This document shows positions 18,218 to 28,183 of a DNA stretch of 64,000 nucleotides, one piece after another. The translations under genes and the position numbers were made by a program. The stretch is from contig JBAZAX010000003.1 in assembly GCA_041671765.1 (NCBI GenBank), positions 18,892-82,891 on the forward strand, written 5' to 3'. The stretch is from JBAZAX01 sp041671765. Its GTDB lineage: Bacteria > Babelota > Babeliae > Babelales > RVW-14. Within the stretch, counting starts at the first letter, position 1. The number at the start of each line of letters is the position of its first letter. The notes below the pieces were generated by a model. The model made no database searches. It saw only the letters and a program-made list of their open reading frames with translations, and was not told where the DNA came from.

Positions 18218-19387
18218 ATGGAGAGACCAATTGTTGTGTTGGTGGGAACAAGGCCTGAAGCATTAAAGCTGCTGCTTTTACATAAAAAACTGCAAGCAGA
18301 AGGCTTTCCGTCTCTTCTTTGCTCAACAGAACAACACTCCGACATCCTCAATCAAGTTTTTAAAACTTTCGATATTTTACCCGACATTTCGCTCGGCATA
18401 ATGAAGCCAAATCAAGACTTATTCGATATAACATCGTCAATTTTAATCAAATTAAGAGAAGTTTTAGTTACACTAAATCCAAGATTATTAATAGTACAAG
18501 GGGACACATCATCAGCTTTTGCAGCAGCATTATCAGCTTTTTATTTAAAAATTCCGATAGCACATGTTGAAGCGGGCCTGAGAAGCGGCAACATGAATGC
18601 CCCTTATCCTGAAGAGTTAAATCGAATAATAATTTCAAAAATTGCAGACTACAATTTTGCCCCAACAGCTTTAAGCTGTGCAAATTTGCTTAATGATGGC
18701 GTTGCCAGAGAAAAAATTTTTTGTACAGGCAATACAATTGTAGATTCTCTGTTCTGGATAAAAAATAAAATAAGCTCCGGACAAATAGCGGTAGATGGAA
18801 ATTTAGTTAAAAAAGTAGAAAAGTGTAAAAAATTAAACCAAAAAATTGCAGTGCTAACAGCGCATCGTAGAGAGTCTTTCGGTGGTGGTCTTTTAAAAAT
18901 ATTTAGCACAATTAAAAAATTTGCACTCAATCATAAAGATTTATTTATATTTTATACACTACATCCAAATCCTAATGTTATTGCAGAATTTGAAAAATCA
19001 GGGCTTGGAGAGCTTGAAAATATTTTTGTTAGTAATCCACTTGGATATACAGAACTTGTGTATCTCCTAATAAATTCATCTTTTGTCATTACAGATTCTG
19101 GCGGAATTCAGGAGGAAGCAATGAGCTTGGGAAAGAGAGTAATCATACTTCGAGATGTTACAGAAAGAATCGAAGGGTTATGGGAAGGACTAGGAAAACT
19201 TGTAGGAGTGAACGAATTTTTAATTTATGAAGGATTAGAAGCATTTTATTCAAAGGACTGTCAAGATAGAACATCGACGATTTTTGGAGACGGGAACGCA
19301 GTTAATCAAATCTGTAATATTTTAAAAATAAAATTATATATGGCGGAAAAAAAGTCAGGAAAAGTTGTAATGGATATGGGTGTTTGA
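18218..19387 (+). CDS. wecB: UDP-N-acetylglucosamine 2-epimerase (non-hydrolysing)
   Basis: This 389-residue protein has the GT-B-like epimerase fold. Landmarks are VGTRPEALK (9-17), VQGDTSSAF, HVEAGLRSG near residue 114, and ITDSGGIQEEA near 295. It interconverts UDP-GlcNAc and UDP-ManNAc. The next gene oxidises UDP-ManNAc, so the pair makes UDP-ManNAcA for a surface polysaccharide. The gap to wecC is 38 bases. The C-terminal 15 residues (AEKKSGKVVMDMGV) extend past the usual end. Confidence 0.93.
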   Translation: MERPIVVLVGTRPEALKLLLLHKKLQAEGFPSLLCSTEQHSDILNQVFKTFDILPDISLGIMKPNQDLFDITSSILIKLREVLVTLNPRLLIVQGDTSSAFAAALSAFYLKIPIAHVEAGLRSGNMNAPYPEELNRIIISKIADYNFAPTALSCANLLNDGVAREKIFCTGNTIVDSLFWIKNKISSGQIAVDGNLVKKVEKCKKLNQKIAVLTAHRRESFGGGLLKIFSTIKKFALNHKDLFIFYTLHPNPNVIAEFEKSGLGELENIFVSNPLGYTELVYLLINSSFVITDSGGIQEEAMSLGKRVIILRDVTERIEGLWEGLGKLVGVNEFLIYEGLEAFYSKDCQDRTSTIFGDGNAVNQICNILKIKLYMAEKKSGKVVMDMGV

Positions 19388-19425
19388 CGGAATAATTAAA
19401 TCTAAATTATAAGAGGGGTGAACAG

Positions 19426-20733
19426 ATGAGACGTATTTCAGTTGTTGGTCTAGGATATATAGGGTTGCCGACTGCAATTCTTGCGGCTCAATCTGATTTT
19501 GAGGTTTTTGGATTTGATACTGATCAAGAAAAAATAAAAAAAATAAACGCCGGTCAAATGCCAATTGCAGAACCGGGCATGGACGATGAACTATTGGGTG
19601 TTTTAAGCAAAGGAACATTCAAAGCATTCAAAGATTTGCAGTATGCAGACTGCTTTATTATTACTGTTCAAACACCAATTAAAGAAAATAAACTTGCAGA
19701 TTTAAGCTATGTTTTCGCTGCCGGGGAACTCGTCGCCAAAAGGCTTATGCCCGGAAATTTGGTTATTCTAGAATCAACTGTTCCGGTTGGGACAACTGAA
19801 GCACTCGCAACACAACTTGAAGAAATGTCCGGACTAAAACTAGGAATAGATTTTTTTGTTTCACACTGCCCCGAACGCGTAATTCCAGGGAAAATATTAA
19901 AAGAATTAATAAGCAATGATCGTATAATCGGCGGAATGTGCCATAAAGCTTGCGACTTATCAAAACGTTTTTACGCAAAATTCGTAAAAGGTTTTTTACA
20001 TATCACCGACGACAGAACTGCTGAGTTAGTAAAACTGGTTGAAAACAGTTGTCGCGATGTCCAAATTGCATTTGCAAATCAAGTTGCAGCAATGGCAATG
20101 CATGCAGGGGTAAATCCTTTTCAAGTTATAGAATTTGCCAACAAACATCCTCGCGTTAAAATATTGGCTCCAAGCACAGGAGTTGGGGGACACTGCGTAG
20201 CAGTTGACCCATATTTTTTAATTGAGGGATTTCCTGAACAAACCACACTTTTACAAGCAGCAAGACAAATAAATAACAATAAGCCTTACCAGGTTCTTGA
20301 TATAATTTTGGATAAAATTGAATGCTTAAGAGTGCGCGGAATTGAAAAACCTAAAGTCTGTCTTTTAGGAATTACATTTAAACCCAACGTAGACGACATC
20401 CGAGAATCCCCTTCTCTTAAAATTGCACTTGAATTAAACAGAAAAAAAGATTTAATGGATTTGAGTGTCTTCGATCCTAATATTTCACTGGAATATATGC
20501 AAAAATTAGGATTACCAACAAAATACGATTTATTTGAGTCACTAAACGATTCCGATTTAATAGCAATTTTAGTTAAACACAAAGAATTCGAAGTCTTGCC
20601 GGAAAGTGTCTTTAATGGGAAAGTGGTAGTAGACCCATGTGGCCTTTTGTACGATATACACATGAAAAAATCCAAAGAACTTTTGACTGGCGTAATGCAA
20701 TTTAAAGAAACACTTGGGCAACTTGGAATATAA
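19426..20733 (+). CDS. wecC: UDP-N-acetyl-D-mannosamine dehydrogenase
   Basis: This 435-residue member of the UDP-glucose/GDP-mannose dehydrogenase family has the NAD-binding motif VVGLGYIGLPTA near the N-terminus, HCPERVIPG, and the catalytic Cys257 in GVGGHCVAVDP. The C-terminal UDP-binding domain contains LGITFKPNVDDIRESP. It oxidises UDP-ManNAc to UDP-ManNAcA. AGAGGGG lies 8 bases before the ATG. It is followed after 11 bases by the oxidoreductase gene, so all three probably form one operon. Confidence 0.93.
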   Translation: MRRISVVGLGYIGLPTAILAAQSDFEVFGFDTDQEKIKKINAGQMPIAEPGMDDELLGVLSKGTFKAFKDLQYADCFIITVQTPIKENKLADLSYVFAAGELVAKRLMPGNLVILESTVPVGTTEALATQLEEMSGLKLGIDFFVSHCPERVIPGKILKELISNDRIIGGMCHKACDLSKRFYAKFVKGFLHITDDRTAELVKLVENSCRDVQIAFANQVAAMAMHAGVNPFQVIEFANKHPRVKILAPSTGVGGHCVAVDPYFLIEGFPEQTTLLQAARQINNNKPYQVLDIILDKIECLRVRGIEKPKVCLLGITFKPNVDDIRESPSLKIALELNRKKDLMDLSVFDPNISLEYMQKLGLPTKYDLFESLNDSDLIAILVKHKEFEVLPESVFNGKVVVDPCGLLYDIHMKKSKELLTGVMQFKETLGQLGI

Positions 20734-20744
20734 GAGAAAATCTA

Positions 20745-22952
20745 ATGAATCAAGTTTTTTTGAAAAAAGGGCAGGTCAAACTTTATCAGGTTGATATACC
20801 ATTACTCGATCAAAACAGTATTTTGGTTAGAGTTGATTACTCTTTTATCAGCAGTGGAACAGAATTTGCAACCGTTGCAGCATCAGGTAAATCGATCTTC
20901 GAGAAAGCGTATTCTAATTTGAATCAAAATATACAAAAAGTTACCGGTGCAATTAAAGAAAACGGACTTGCCGCAACTTTTGCTTTAATTCGTGAAAAAC
21001 TTGATACTGTCATGCCTCTTGGATATTCATGCTCGGGACAAATTATATCTGTTGGAAAAAACGTTGATGGATTTTTTATTGGTGATTATGTTGCATGTGC
21101 AGGCTCTGGTCACGCAAACCACGCAGATGTAGTTGTCGTACCCAAAAATTTGGCTGTAAAAATTCAAAATCATGAAATGCTTAAACAGTGTAGCCTAACA
21201 ACAATCGGCGCAATTGCCTTGCAGGGAATTCGTAGAGCAAATCTTGAATTGGGGCAAAAAATCTGTGTCGTAGGACTTGGCCTGATTGGCCAACTTACGT
21301 TACAATTAGCAAAACTTTCAGGATGCCAGGCTTATGGTATTGACCTTCAAGAATCCCGTCTGAATTTGGCAAAAAATTTGGGTGCTGATTTTGTGTTTAA
21401 TCCAAAGACTTGTGATGTAATAAAAGAGATCGAGTGGGCAACATCACAGCACGGCATTGACACCACCATCATAACAGCGGCAGGCAAAGACGGACAGATA
21501 ATCCAGCAAGCAATGCAAATGACGCGACGTAAGGGAAAAGTTGTACTTGTCGGTGATGTAAAAATTGATTTTGATCGCGACCCTTTTTATTCAAAAGAGA
21601 TTGATTTTTTAATATCATGTTCTTACGGACCAGGGCGTTATGATGATGCTTATGAAAAACGCGGCATCGACTATCCATATGATTATGTCCGCTGGACTGA
21701 AAACAGAAATATGGAGCTGTTTTCCAAACTCGTTCAAGAGAAAAAAATCTTGATTGATCCACTTGTTTCAAGCGAATTTGATTTAAACAACGTTGAAACA
21801 GCGTATCAGTCGCTACAAACAAAAGAATCACTGGGAATCGTACTTTGCTACAAAACAGCTCGAGAAAATTTGGAACAAGAAATAGCCGCAAATATAAATC
21901 AAAATAGCAGCACACTCAATACCGAAAACCAAGATGCCAAATTTTTTATTGCAAACAACTTCGTTGCAAGCAACAATACAACCCTTGGGGTTATCGGCGT
22001 CGGAGGTTTTTGCAAAATTAAACTTCTTCCCGCTATTTCAAAAATAAAAAATGTTCAAATCAATTCAATGATCGATGCAAATGCCACAAGTTTAATTAAT
22101 ATTTCAAATCAGTACAAAGTCCAAAATATTGGAAATGATTATAAAAAATTAATGGATAACGATAAAGTTAATGCCATTCTAATTGCGACGCCACACTACT
22201 TGCACGCAGATCAAGCAATTGATTGCATGTCTGCAGGCAAAGCGGTTTTTGTTGAAAAACCCGCAGCCGTAAATTATGAACAGCTTGAAAAACTAAAACT
22301 GTTTTTGAATCAAAACAAATATGTTCTGTATTGCGTGGATTTTAATCGTTCGTTTTCGCCATTTATCAAAAAAATTAAAGACGTAATAAAAAGCCGAAAC
22401 AACCCGCTAGTAATACACTACCGCATGAATGCAGGCTTTATTCCAAAAGATCACTGGATTAATTCACCTGCAAACGGTGGGCGAATTATAGGCGAAGCCT
22501 GCCACATTTTTGAACTATTCTGCTTTTTAACAGACTCAAAACCAGTATCAATTTCAGTCGAATCAATAAATTCAAATAACGATTCAGTAAAATCAGCTGA
22601 TAATTTTGTCGCACAAATTCGCATGCAAGACGGATCCTGCTGTTCTCTACTTTATACATCTTTAGGGAGTGCAGAATCCGGAAAAGAACGTATGGAACTC
22701 TTCTTCGATGGTAAATCAATTATTATGAACGATTTTTACGAACTTAATGGTTTTGGACTTCCCAAGAGTTTTGATATGCACAGCAAATCTCAAGATAAGG
22801 GACATGAGGCATTGTTACAAGAATTTTTTATAGCAACTCAAACAACCAATTTCCAATCCCCAATCGCATTTGAGCGAATTTTGCTAGCCACAGAAATTAG
22901 TTTGATGGTTGATGAACTTGTCAGGACTGGTAACGGAGCTAAAACTTTTTAG
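20745..22952 (+). CDS. Bi-domain oxidoreductase (MDR dehydrogenase + Gfo/Idh/MocA)
   Basis: This 735-residue fusion has an MDR alcohol-dehydrogenase-like domain (1-375; SSGTEFATVAASGK and the Rossmann motif VVGLGLIGQLTLQLAK near 173). A short Asn-rich linker follows, then a Gfo/Idh/MocA domain (about 405-735; LGVIGVGGFCKIKLLPA near 414, VEKPAAVNYEQ, GRIIGEACHIFELF). Such fusions are recurrent in surface-sugar clusters, where they are thought to act on nucleotide sugars or glycans. The substrate is not known. Its place after wecB-wecC supports a role in modifying the same sugar. Confidence 0.85.
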   Translation: MNQVFLKKGQVKLYQVDIPLLDQNSILVRVDYSFISSGTEFATVAASGKSIFEKAYSNLNQNIQKVTGAIKENGLAATFALIREKLDTVMPLGYSCSGQIISVGKNVDGFFIGDYVACAGSGHANHADVVVVPKNLAVKIQNHEMLKQCSLTTIGAIALQGIRRANLELGQKICVVGLGLIGQLTLQLAKLSGCQAYGIDLQESRLNLAKNLGADFVFNPKTCDVIKEIEWATSQHGIDTTIITAAGKDGQIIQQAMQMTRRKGKVVLVGDVKIDFDRDPFYSKEIDFLISCSYGPGRYDDAYEKRGIDYPYDYVRWTENRNMELFSKLVQEKKILIDPLVSSEFDLNNVETAYQSLQTKESLGIVLCYKTARENLEQEIAANINQNSSTLNTENQDAKFFIANNFVASNNTTLGVIGVGGFCKIKLLPAISKIKNVQINSMIDANATSLINISNQYKVQNIGNDYKKLMDNDKVNAILIATPHYLHADQAIDCMSAGKAVFVEKPAAVNYEQLEKLKLFLNQNKYVLYCVDFNRSFSPFIKKIKDVIKSRNNPLVIHYRMNAGFIPKDHWINSPANGGRIIGEACHIFELFCFLTDSKPVSISVESINSNNDSVKSADNFVAQIRMQDGSCCSLLYTSLGSAESGKERMELFFDGKSIIMNDFYELNGFGLPKSFDMHSKSQDKGHEALLQEFFIATQTTNFQSPIAFERILLATEISLMVDELVRTGNGAKTF

Positions 22953-22966
22953 CTTGTTGATTTAGA

Positions 22967-23413
22967 TTATTTATTAAATCTGTTATACACGTAATATGTG
23001 TAATCCCATAATGCAAGAATTATGATTTTTTTTACTCGTTGTTTACACTCCAAATCAGATAAATCGATCATATGAATTGATTCTATAACTTTAATTTCTT
23101 TTAAAAGTTTTAATAAGGCATCATCTGCAAGCATGAGCTCCACGTCGTTAGAATTAGCTTCAGATAATATTTGTCGCATTTGTATAATTTTTTCTGGATC
23201 TCCAATGGCACTTTTAATGTGACTGACCATGGATTTAATAACCTCAAGAGGGAACGCTTGCGAATCAGCACAACGTTCAAAAGATTTAAATTTTTCGGTA
23301 AAAATTGCGGCCAATTGCGTATCATTTTGACTTATATCAACCATTGCAGATAGCTTTAAATTCATTAATTCAAGAGTTAAAAATAACATTAATAAAATTT
23401 TAAAAATTTTCAT
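22967..23413 (-). CDS. Small secreted protein of unknown function
   Basis: This 148-residue protein has a signal peptide (MKIFKILLMLFLTLELMNLK, cleavage near LSA). The mature part is helical and acidic, with one Cys pair (Cys in FERCADS and LECKQR). No family is recognised. It is convergent with the bi-domain oxidoreductase gene. The 229 bases between it and the next, divergent gene are AT-rich and must hold two promoters, but I cannot assign the boxes with confidence. Confidence 0.6.
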   Translation of the reverse strand: MKIFKILLMLFLTLELMNLKLSAMVDISQNDTQLAAIFTEKFKSFERCADSQAFPLEVIKSMVSHIKSAIGDPEKIIQMRQILSEANSNDVELMLADDALLKLLKEIKVIESIHMIDLSDLECKQRVKKIIILALWDYTYYVYNRFNK

Positions 23414-23642
23414 AAAGCCTCATAAATTTATATTAAAAAACTTATCTGTCGAATAATGTTTGCAAAGTTTATCATTGCTAATTTTAAAATCAATAAACTT
23501 GTTTGGGTTAATTAAAATAATTTATTTATAAAACCACTATTTGGCAACCCTATTTGTTTCTAATATTTACAAATTCTAAGGATCTCGTAATATTTCAAAT
23601 TAAATAAATATTAAATTTAAAAAAATTATTGAAGGGATTGAG

Positions 23643-24488
23643 ATGAGTACAAAAAGCTTAGTAACTTTCATTCTATGTTTTCTAATTGGCAACTCACAAT
23701 TATATGGAATGGAGGAAGTCACAAAAGATATTAGTAACTCCAAAAATACATTATTTAAATTACGCAAACCATTCCAAGCAATATCAATGGAGTGGAGCAA
23801 CAAATCCAATCTTCTTGCTGTTGCTGCAACAAGGAATGTCTATTTTAAAAATTACACTGGTTTTGAAATCGATTATTCTGGCTTGGGGATCGTACAAATA
23901 TTAGATGCCATTTCGGGTAGATTTTATAGTATGGATTTTGGAATTAAATCTATGGCTTGTCTTAAATGGAGCCATGATGATAAAGTTTTATTTGCTGTTG
24001 GAGATGATTTTATTCGTGCATGGAATGTTTTAACCGGTAAACTAATTTATGAAATTTCTGGCAAAATTGCCTCTGTAGAATTAAGTAACAACGGTTTATT
24101 TTTGGCTATTGCTTTAATAAACGGTCCTGTATCTATTCTTGACGTATATACCGGAAGGGTTTATTACCAACTCAACTTACGTGCAAATTCTATAAAAATA
24201 AATTCCGGCGATCTTATAAAATTTAATCCTGAAGCAACACATATTGCAATCTATTCATTCGACGAAAAAATGGTAAAAATTTTTCAGCTTGACCCGGAAA
24301 AAATTATTGGATCTTTTTTGGTAGATCAAGTAAATGAAATGCATTCATGGGCTTTCCAGTCACCTTGGGAAACGCCAGATTGTTTTAGGCAAGAAGGTAT
24401 ATTAAGTTGGAATAGAAAATTTTGTGCTATAATACAAGGACCCACCACGTTAATAAGGAATATCATAAAAATAACGGATTTGGCTTAG
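23643..24488 (+). CDS. Secreted WD40-like beta-propeller protein
   Basis: This 281-residue protein has a signal peptide (LVTFILCFLIGNSQLYG). About five WD40-like blades follow: SMEWSNKSNLLAVAA, CLKWSHDDKVLFAVG, SVELSNNGLFLAIA, LIKFNPEATHIAIYS, and a last region GILSWNRKFCAII. A closed seven-bladed ring would need more, so it is either incomplete or partly degenerate. It is distantly similar in style to the large propeller proteins at 32-51 kb but lacks their solenoid and tail. AAGGGATTGAG precedes the ATG. Confidence 0.65.
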   Translation: MSTKSLVTFILCFLIGNSQLYGMEEVTKDISNSKNTLFKLRKPFQAISMEWSNKSNLLAVAATRNVYFKNYTGFEIDYSGLGIVQILDAISGRFYSMDFGIKSMACLKWSHDDKVLFAVGDDFIRAWNVLTGKLIYEISGKIASVELSNNGLFLAIALINGPVSILDVYTGRVYYQLNLRANSIKINSGDLIKFNPEATHIAIYSFDEKMVKIFQLDPEKIIGSFLVDQVNEMHSWAFQSPWETPDCFRQEGILSWNRKFCAIIQGPTTLIRNIIKITDLA

Positions 24489-24541
24489 CCAAAAAAATTT
24501 TAGAAAATAATTCTTCAACGAATATTTTTAGAACAACAGTA

Positions 24542-26569
24542 TTAACGACGCTTAAAATTTTTCTCAACTTCAAATTTGTTAATAATCCATGTTGTTGGAC
24601 GACCGTGAACACAAATAATGCGATTTTCGCATTTATTAAGATCATCAATTAATTGCTGTATCTGTGCAAACGTTAATTCATCTCCAGCCTTAACTGCTGA
24701 TTTACAAGCAATTTGTGAATGCACATGCTCATTAAGTTTTTTACGAAATATCTCTTTATCAAACTTCTCGTTCTCTTGAATAAATTCTATCACTTCTATG
24801 AAAAGCTCTTTTAAAGATGTCTTTGAGATTTTTGGTGGACTTGTTTTAATCGTAATATCGTTTTTACCAATCACTTCAAAATCAATGCCCTGCTCACTAA
24901 AAAAATTTTTGCACTCGAGCAAAGATGCAATTTGCCCTGCGGTAAGAGTTAAAATTTCAGGAAATAAAAGCCGCGTACCTTGTTTATGCTCAAAATTTTT
25001 CAATAAATTTTCATAGATAATTCGTTCGTGAGCTGCGTGTTGATCAATCATTACAAAATTATCTTTATTTTCGATTAAAATATATGTTTTAAAAAGCTGT
25101 CCAATAATTTTGTAAGAAGCGGCTTCAGTCTGAACAGCCTGAGCTTGATATGCGTTAACCACACCAGAAGTTTGTCCGTAAACTGGCAAGTTTGTTTGTC
25201 TTTGTGTTGGATTTAAAGTGGAACTTATTTGATCCATGGATTCCAGCCGTCGTCCCTGAGGGACTATGGCGGACAGGCCTGAATCAAGTTCCCGGCCTTC
25301 GCTTTCAGCTATGGCGGACACGGCAGGATGACAAAAATGGATGGGTGTCAAATAATTTGGCGCATGCTTAAAACTTGTCAATGACTCAAGAGCTTGAACC
25401 TGCGAAAGTTCGGTTTCGTTATCATGCCCAAAATTTTGCCCCATAATATTTTGGTTTTCAAGTTTTTGGTTATCATGATGTTGGCTCGTAAAACCTGGCG
25501 TAATCTGCTTTGATAGATTTTTCGCCAATGTACTTTTTACAATTTCCTGCAAAATATTTTGAACAGTAACAGGCTTTAAAAACCTAACCTCTTCTTTTTT
25601 GGGATGGCAGTTAACATCAACAAGAGTTTTGTCGATATCGATAAAAATAAATGCTGCCGGAAATTTATCATACGGCAAGACATTCAAATAACCCTTGAGC
25701 AACCCTTTAGAAAGTTCCGTATTTTTTACCCAACGATTGTTAACGAAAAAAAATATATGGGTCCGACCATAACGCCAAAAATTGTGATTTGATATGCAAC
25801 CGCTAAATTTGATCCAAGACGGCACCAAATCTTTATGTGGCAAAACGCGCGACACGTCACATTGTAACGCATCATGCTTTGACGGATCGTTTATCTCAAT
25901 TAAATTCTGCGAAAAATTGTGATCCCATATTTGTGTTGTCCTGTCCTGAATACTATTAACAGGCGGTGCGTTTAAAACAAGTTTTCCGTCATTATAAAGC
26001 TTAAAGTGAATTTTTGTGTGACTCAAACAAAAAGCATAAAAAAGCGTCTGAACCTGGTTCCACTCGGTTTCATCCTGTTTTAAAAATTTCTTACGCACGG
26101 GAATATTATAAAACAGATCATGAATTTGAAGATCAGTTCCGAAATTACAAGCAATCGCTTTCTCTGAAATTAATTTTGAATTTTCATACTCTATTTCGAC
26201 TCCAAGCGAAGAATTTTCTTGATTTAGTCGCGTAATTAATTTTATTTTACTAATTGCGCTAATACTTGCAAGAGCCTCCCCACGAAATCCGTATGACTCG
26301 ATCGATTCTAATTCGTCTATATTAGATATTTTGCTAGTGGCATGCGACAAAAAACAATTTTTGGCATCAGCCTCAGACATTCCACATCCATTATCCACAA
26401 CACGAATAAGTTGTTTGCCGGCTTTTTCAATATACAGAGAAATTTGAGTAGCTCCGGCATCAATAGAATTTTCAATAACTTCTTTGACAACGTTAACTGG
26501 ACGCTCTATAACTTCTCCCGCCGCAATCTTTTGGGCTTGGTCAGGAGACAGAACTTTAATTTTGTTCAT
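24542..26569 (-). CDS. mutL: DNA mismatch repair protein MutL (endonuclease type)
   Basis: This 675-residue protein has the GHKL ATPase domain at the N-terminus (VIENSIDAGA, DNGCGM, GFRGEALASI). The C-terminal domain carries the endonuclease motif DQHAAHERIIYE near residue 505, plus ACKSAVKAGDEL and CVHGRPT. This is the nicking form of MutL that acts with MutS, unlike the E. coli type. The linker holds a palindromic element read in frame (about residues 411-445, CHPAVSAIAESEGRELDSGL and beyond). The ATG overlaps the stop of the upstream lptA-like gene in an ATGA, suggesting coupled translation. Confidence 0.95.
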   Translation of the reverse strand: MNKIKVLSPDQAQKIAAGEVIERPVNVVKEVIENSIDAGATQISLYIEKAGKQLIRVVDNGCGMSEADAKNCFLSHATSKISNIDELESIESYGFRGEALASISAISKIKLITRLNQENSSLGVEIEYENSKLISEKAIACNFGTDLQIHDLFYNIPVRKKFLKQDETEWNQVQTLFYAFCLSHTKIHFKLYNDGKLVLNAPPVNSIQDRTTQIWDHNFSQNLIEINDPSKHDALQCDVSRVLPHKDLVPSWIKFSGCISNHNFWRYGRTHIFFFVNNRWVKNTELSKGLLKGYLNVLPYDKFPAAFIFIDIDKTLVDVNCHPKKEEVRFLKPVTVQNILQEIVKSTLAKNLSKQITPGFTSQHHDNQKLENQNIMGQNFGHDNETELSQVQALESLTSFKHAPNYLTPIHFCHPAVSAIAESEGRELDSGLSAIVPQGRRLESMDQISSTLNPTQRQTNLPVYGQTSGVVNAYQAQAVQTEAASYKIIGQLFKTYILIENKDNFVMIDQHAAHERIIYENLLKNFEHKQGTRLLFPEILTLTAGQIASLLECKNFFSEQGIDFEVIGKNDITIKTSPPKISKTSLKELFIEVIEFIQENEKFDKEIFRKKLNEHVHSQIACKSAVKAGDELTFAQIQQLIDDLNKCENRIICVHGRPTTWIINKFEVEKNFKRR
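25234..25337 (+). repeat. Palindromic element, long form, inside mutL
   Basis: This roughly 104-base copy begins CCATGGATTCCAG and ends GCAGGATGACAAAAATGG, the same ends as the short copies. The middle contains nested inverted repeats (GTCCCTGAGGGAC; GCTATGGCGGACA repeated). It keeps mutL in frame and encodes about 34 residues in the variable linker between the two MutL domains. Read in the same frame, the intergenic copy at 31868-31940 also encodes CHPAVSAIA. Confidence 0.8.
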
Positions 26570-27186
26570 TTTTGGGATTGCTTTTTCTTGGGTGACATAA
26601 CATTTTTATTAAGTTCAATTACAGTACTTACCGGCTCTTGACTACTTCCTAGCAAAGTAATCTGCGAAGTTTTAAGATTAATTAATGCCTGAGTACTCTG
26701 AATATCAACAGGAACATCGTTTTGCGCCACTTTGGTTTGTTTAATTTTTACGTTACCTGCAAGCAGACAAGTGTTATCAAAAAGATTAATTATTGCCGAA
26801 TCCGATTGCGCCCGTCTATTTTGATTAGAAATTTGAACATTATTTTTAAATGTAATCTGCTTTATATGCGACAGATCACTTGTTTTGTTCTCTTTTGATT
26901 TATTTTCTCGATTTTTTCCCCCATGCTTTTTACCCGAATCATCAAGAACTTTAACACTTTTATTATCAAGTATAATTTCAAGAGATTCAGATGTAATTTG
27001 GCTTCCATCTGCTAATATCACATTAACTTTTTCAAGATAATTGAATATAAAAGTATGGGAATTGTCTTTAGATTTTTCGCAAACAGCCTTATTGCTAGTA
27101 ATTTTTATATGTGAAAATGGATCAATAGCGTTAAGCGAGCATGCTATAAAATAAATAAAAATTAGAATTAATTTTTTATTAAGCAT
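26566..27186 (-). CDS. LptA/OstA-like periplasmic LPS transport protein
   Basis: This 206-residue protein has a signal peptide (LILIFIYFIACSLNA). It has the repetitive beta-strand pattern of the OstA/LptA domain: HIKITSNKAV, VNVILADGSQITSESLEIIL, ITFKNNVQIS, CLLAGNVKIKQ. A Lys/Asn-rich insertion (KKHGGKNRENKSKENK) interrupts the middle. LptA bridges inner and outer membranes for LPS export. It fits the lptC-like gene 1.6 kb away and kdsB. Its stop overlaps the mutL start. Confidence 0.7.
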   Translation of the reverse strand: MLNKKLILIFIYFIACSLNAIDPFSHIKITSNKAVCEKSKDNSHTFIFNYLEKVNVILADGSQITSESLEIILDNKSVKVLDDSGKKHGGKNRENKSKENKTSDLSHIKQITFKNNVQISNQNRRAQSDSAIINLFDNTCLLAGNVKIKQTKVAQNDVPVDIQSTQALINLKTSQITLLGSSQEPVSTVIELNKNVMSPKKKQSQK

Positions 27187-27272
27187 TTAAAATACATGTC
27201 CCTAAATTATAAACTTAGAAAAAGACAACGACACATTTTTATAATCTATACATGATTTATTAAAAATCCAAT

Positions 27273-27307
27273 AAAAAAGCGTTAGCATCGAAAAAAGACG
27301 CTAACGC
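27273..27307 (-). terminator. Rho-independent terminator
   Basis: On the minus strand GCGTTAGCGTC pairs with GATGCTAACGC (11 bp, one G-U) around a T-rich loop and is followed by TTTTTT. It lies 37 bases past the stop of the secreted-protein gene at 27344. Confidence 0.9.
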
Positions 27308-27343
27308 CTAACAAATTAAGCATTTTTTATATGCTGTGAATTC

Positions 27344-27961
27344 TTAATCTATACTTGCACGAGCCTCTTTTTCAGACTCGGTAACATCATCAAAGCAGCT
27401 TTTTAAAAATTTAGCCACAACTACAGTAGCCTTTTTTAGTAAAATTGCAGTCCCAAAGCCCAAGCCGGCGCCGCCTTTTACAAAATTCAATCCACCATCA
27501 CGCATATACGCCAATCCGTCATACGTGTCGCCATCAATAAAATCAACCATCAGCTGCGCTAAAAAACTAATCTCTTCAGGTCTAATATCTTCATGCCGTA
27601 AAATTTGTAAATCTCTTGTGGAAATTCCGGCATTTGCAAAGTCCTCCGGCTGAATCCCCGCATTGCGAACAAGTTCAGGATTTTGAGCTATAATCTTAAG
27701 AATAGTCCTTCTCACATCAAGAAGAACAACAGGTTCACTTGGGTTTGATGGATCAAACATTGCCGCAACTTGTGGTAACATAACCCATTTTAACCCGGGC
27801 TTGAAATCAGTTTTAACATTTAAAAATTCTGCCTGTGGATTTTCTGGATCTTGAGCATTTATAACAAACTCAATCGGCATTTGAACCTTAAAATTTACTG
27901 CTTTGATATTAATAGATGAAGCAAGTAACATTGCACAAATAATCGCAATTTTTTTATTCAT
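27344..27961 (-). CDS. Secreted protein of unknown function
   Basis: This 205-residue protein has a signal peptide (KIAIICAMLLASSINIKA). The mature part starts with a beta-rich region (NFKVQMPIEFVINA) and contains a helical region (DVRRTILKIIAQNPELVRNA). Near the C-terminus is a Gly-rich hydrophobic stretch (GGAGLGFGTAILLKKA). No family is recognised. AAAGGAAGATCTC precedes the ATG, and its own terminator follows. It is probably a single-gene unit. Confidence 0.65.
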   Translation of the reverse strand: MNKKIAIICAMLLASSINIKAVNFKVQMPIEFVINAQDPENPQAEFLNVKTDFKPGLKWVMLPQVAAMFDPSNPSEPVVLLDVRRTILKIIAQNPELVRNAGIQPEDFANAGISTRDLQILRHEDIRPEEISFLAQLMVDFIDGDTYDGLAYMRDGGLNFVKGGAGLGFGTAILLKKATVVVAKFLKSCFDDVTESEKEARASID

Positions 27962-28141
27962 GAGATCTTCCTTTCTTTTAATATTACTACTATTATTTCG
28001 GACAGATATTACTCTTTATTTTAATCAAGCACAAGTAATTTTTTTTTAAATTTTGTATATTTAATTTATTGCATAAAAACTTAGCTCTGTTACTATTTGA
28101 ATGTTAAAATTTAGAATAATTTACTTTAATGTTGAATTTTA

Positions 28142-28183
28142 TTAATCCATAGATCCTGAATCAAGTTCAGGATGACAAAAATT
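28142..28183 (+). repeat. Palindromic element, short form, at the comF start
   Basis: TTAATCCATAGATCCTGAA, loop TCAAG, TTCAGGATGACAAAAATT. The stem is ATCCTGAA/TTCAGGAT. The element ends immediately before ATG 28184 and supplies AGGA (28169-28172) and an in-frame ATG (28172). Confidence 0.85.
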
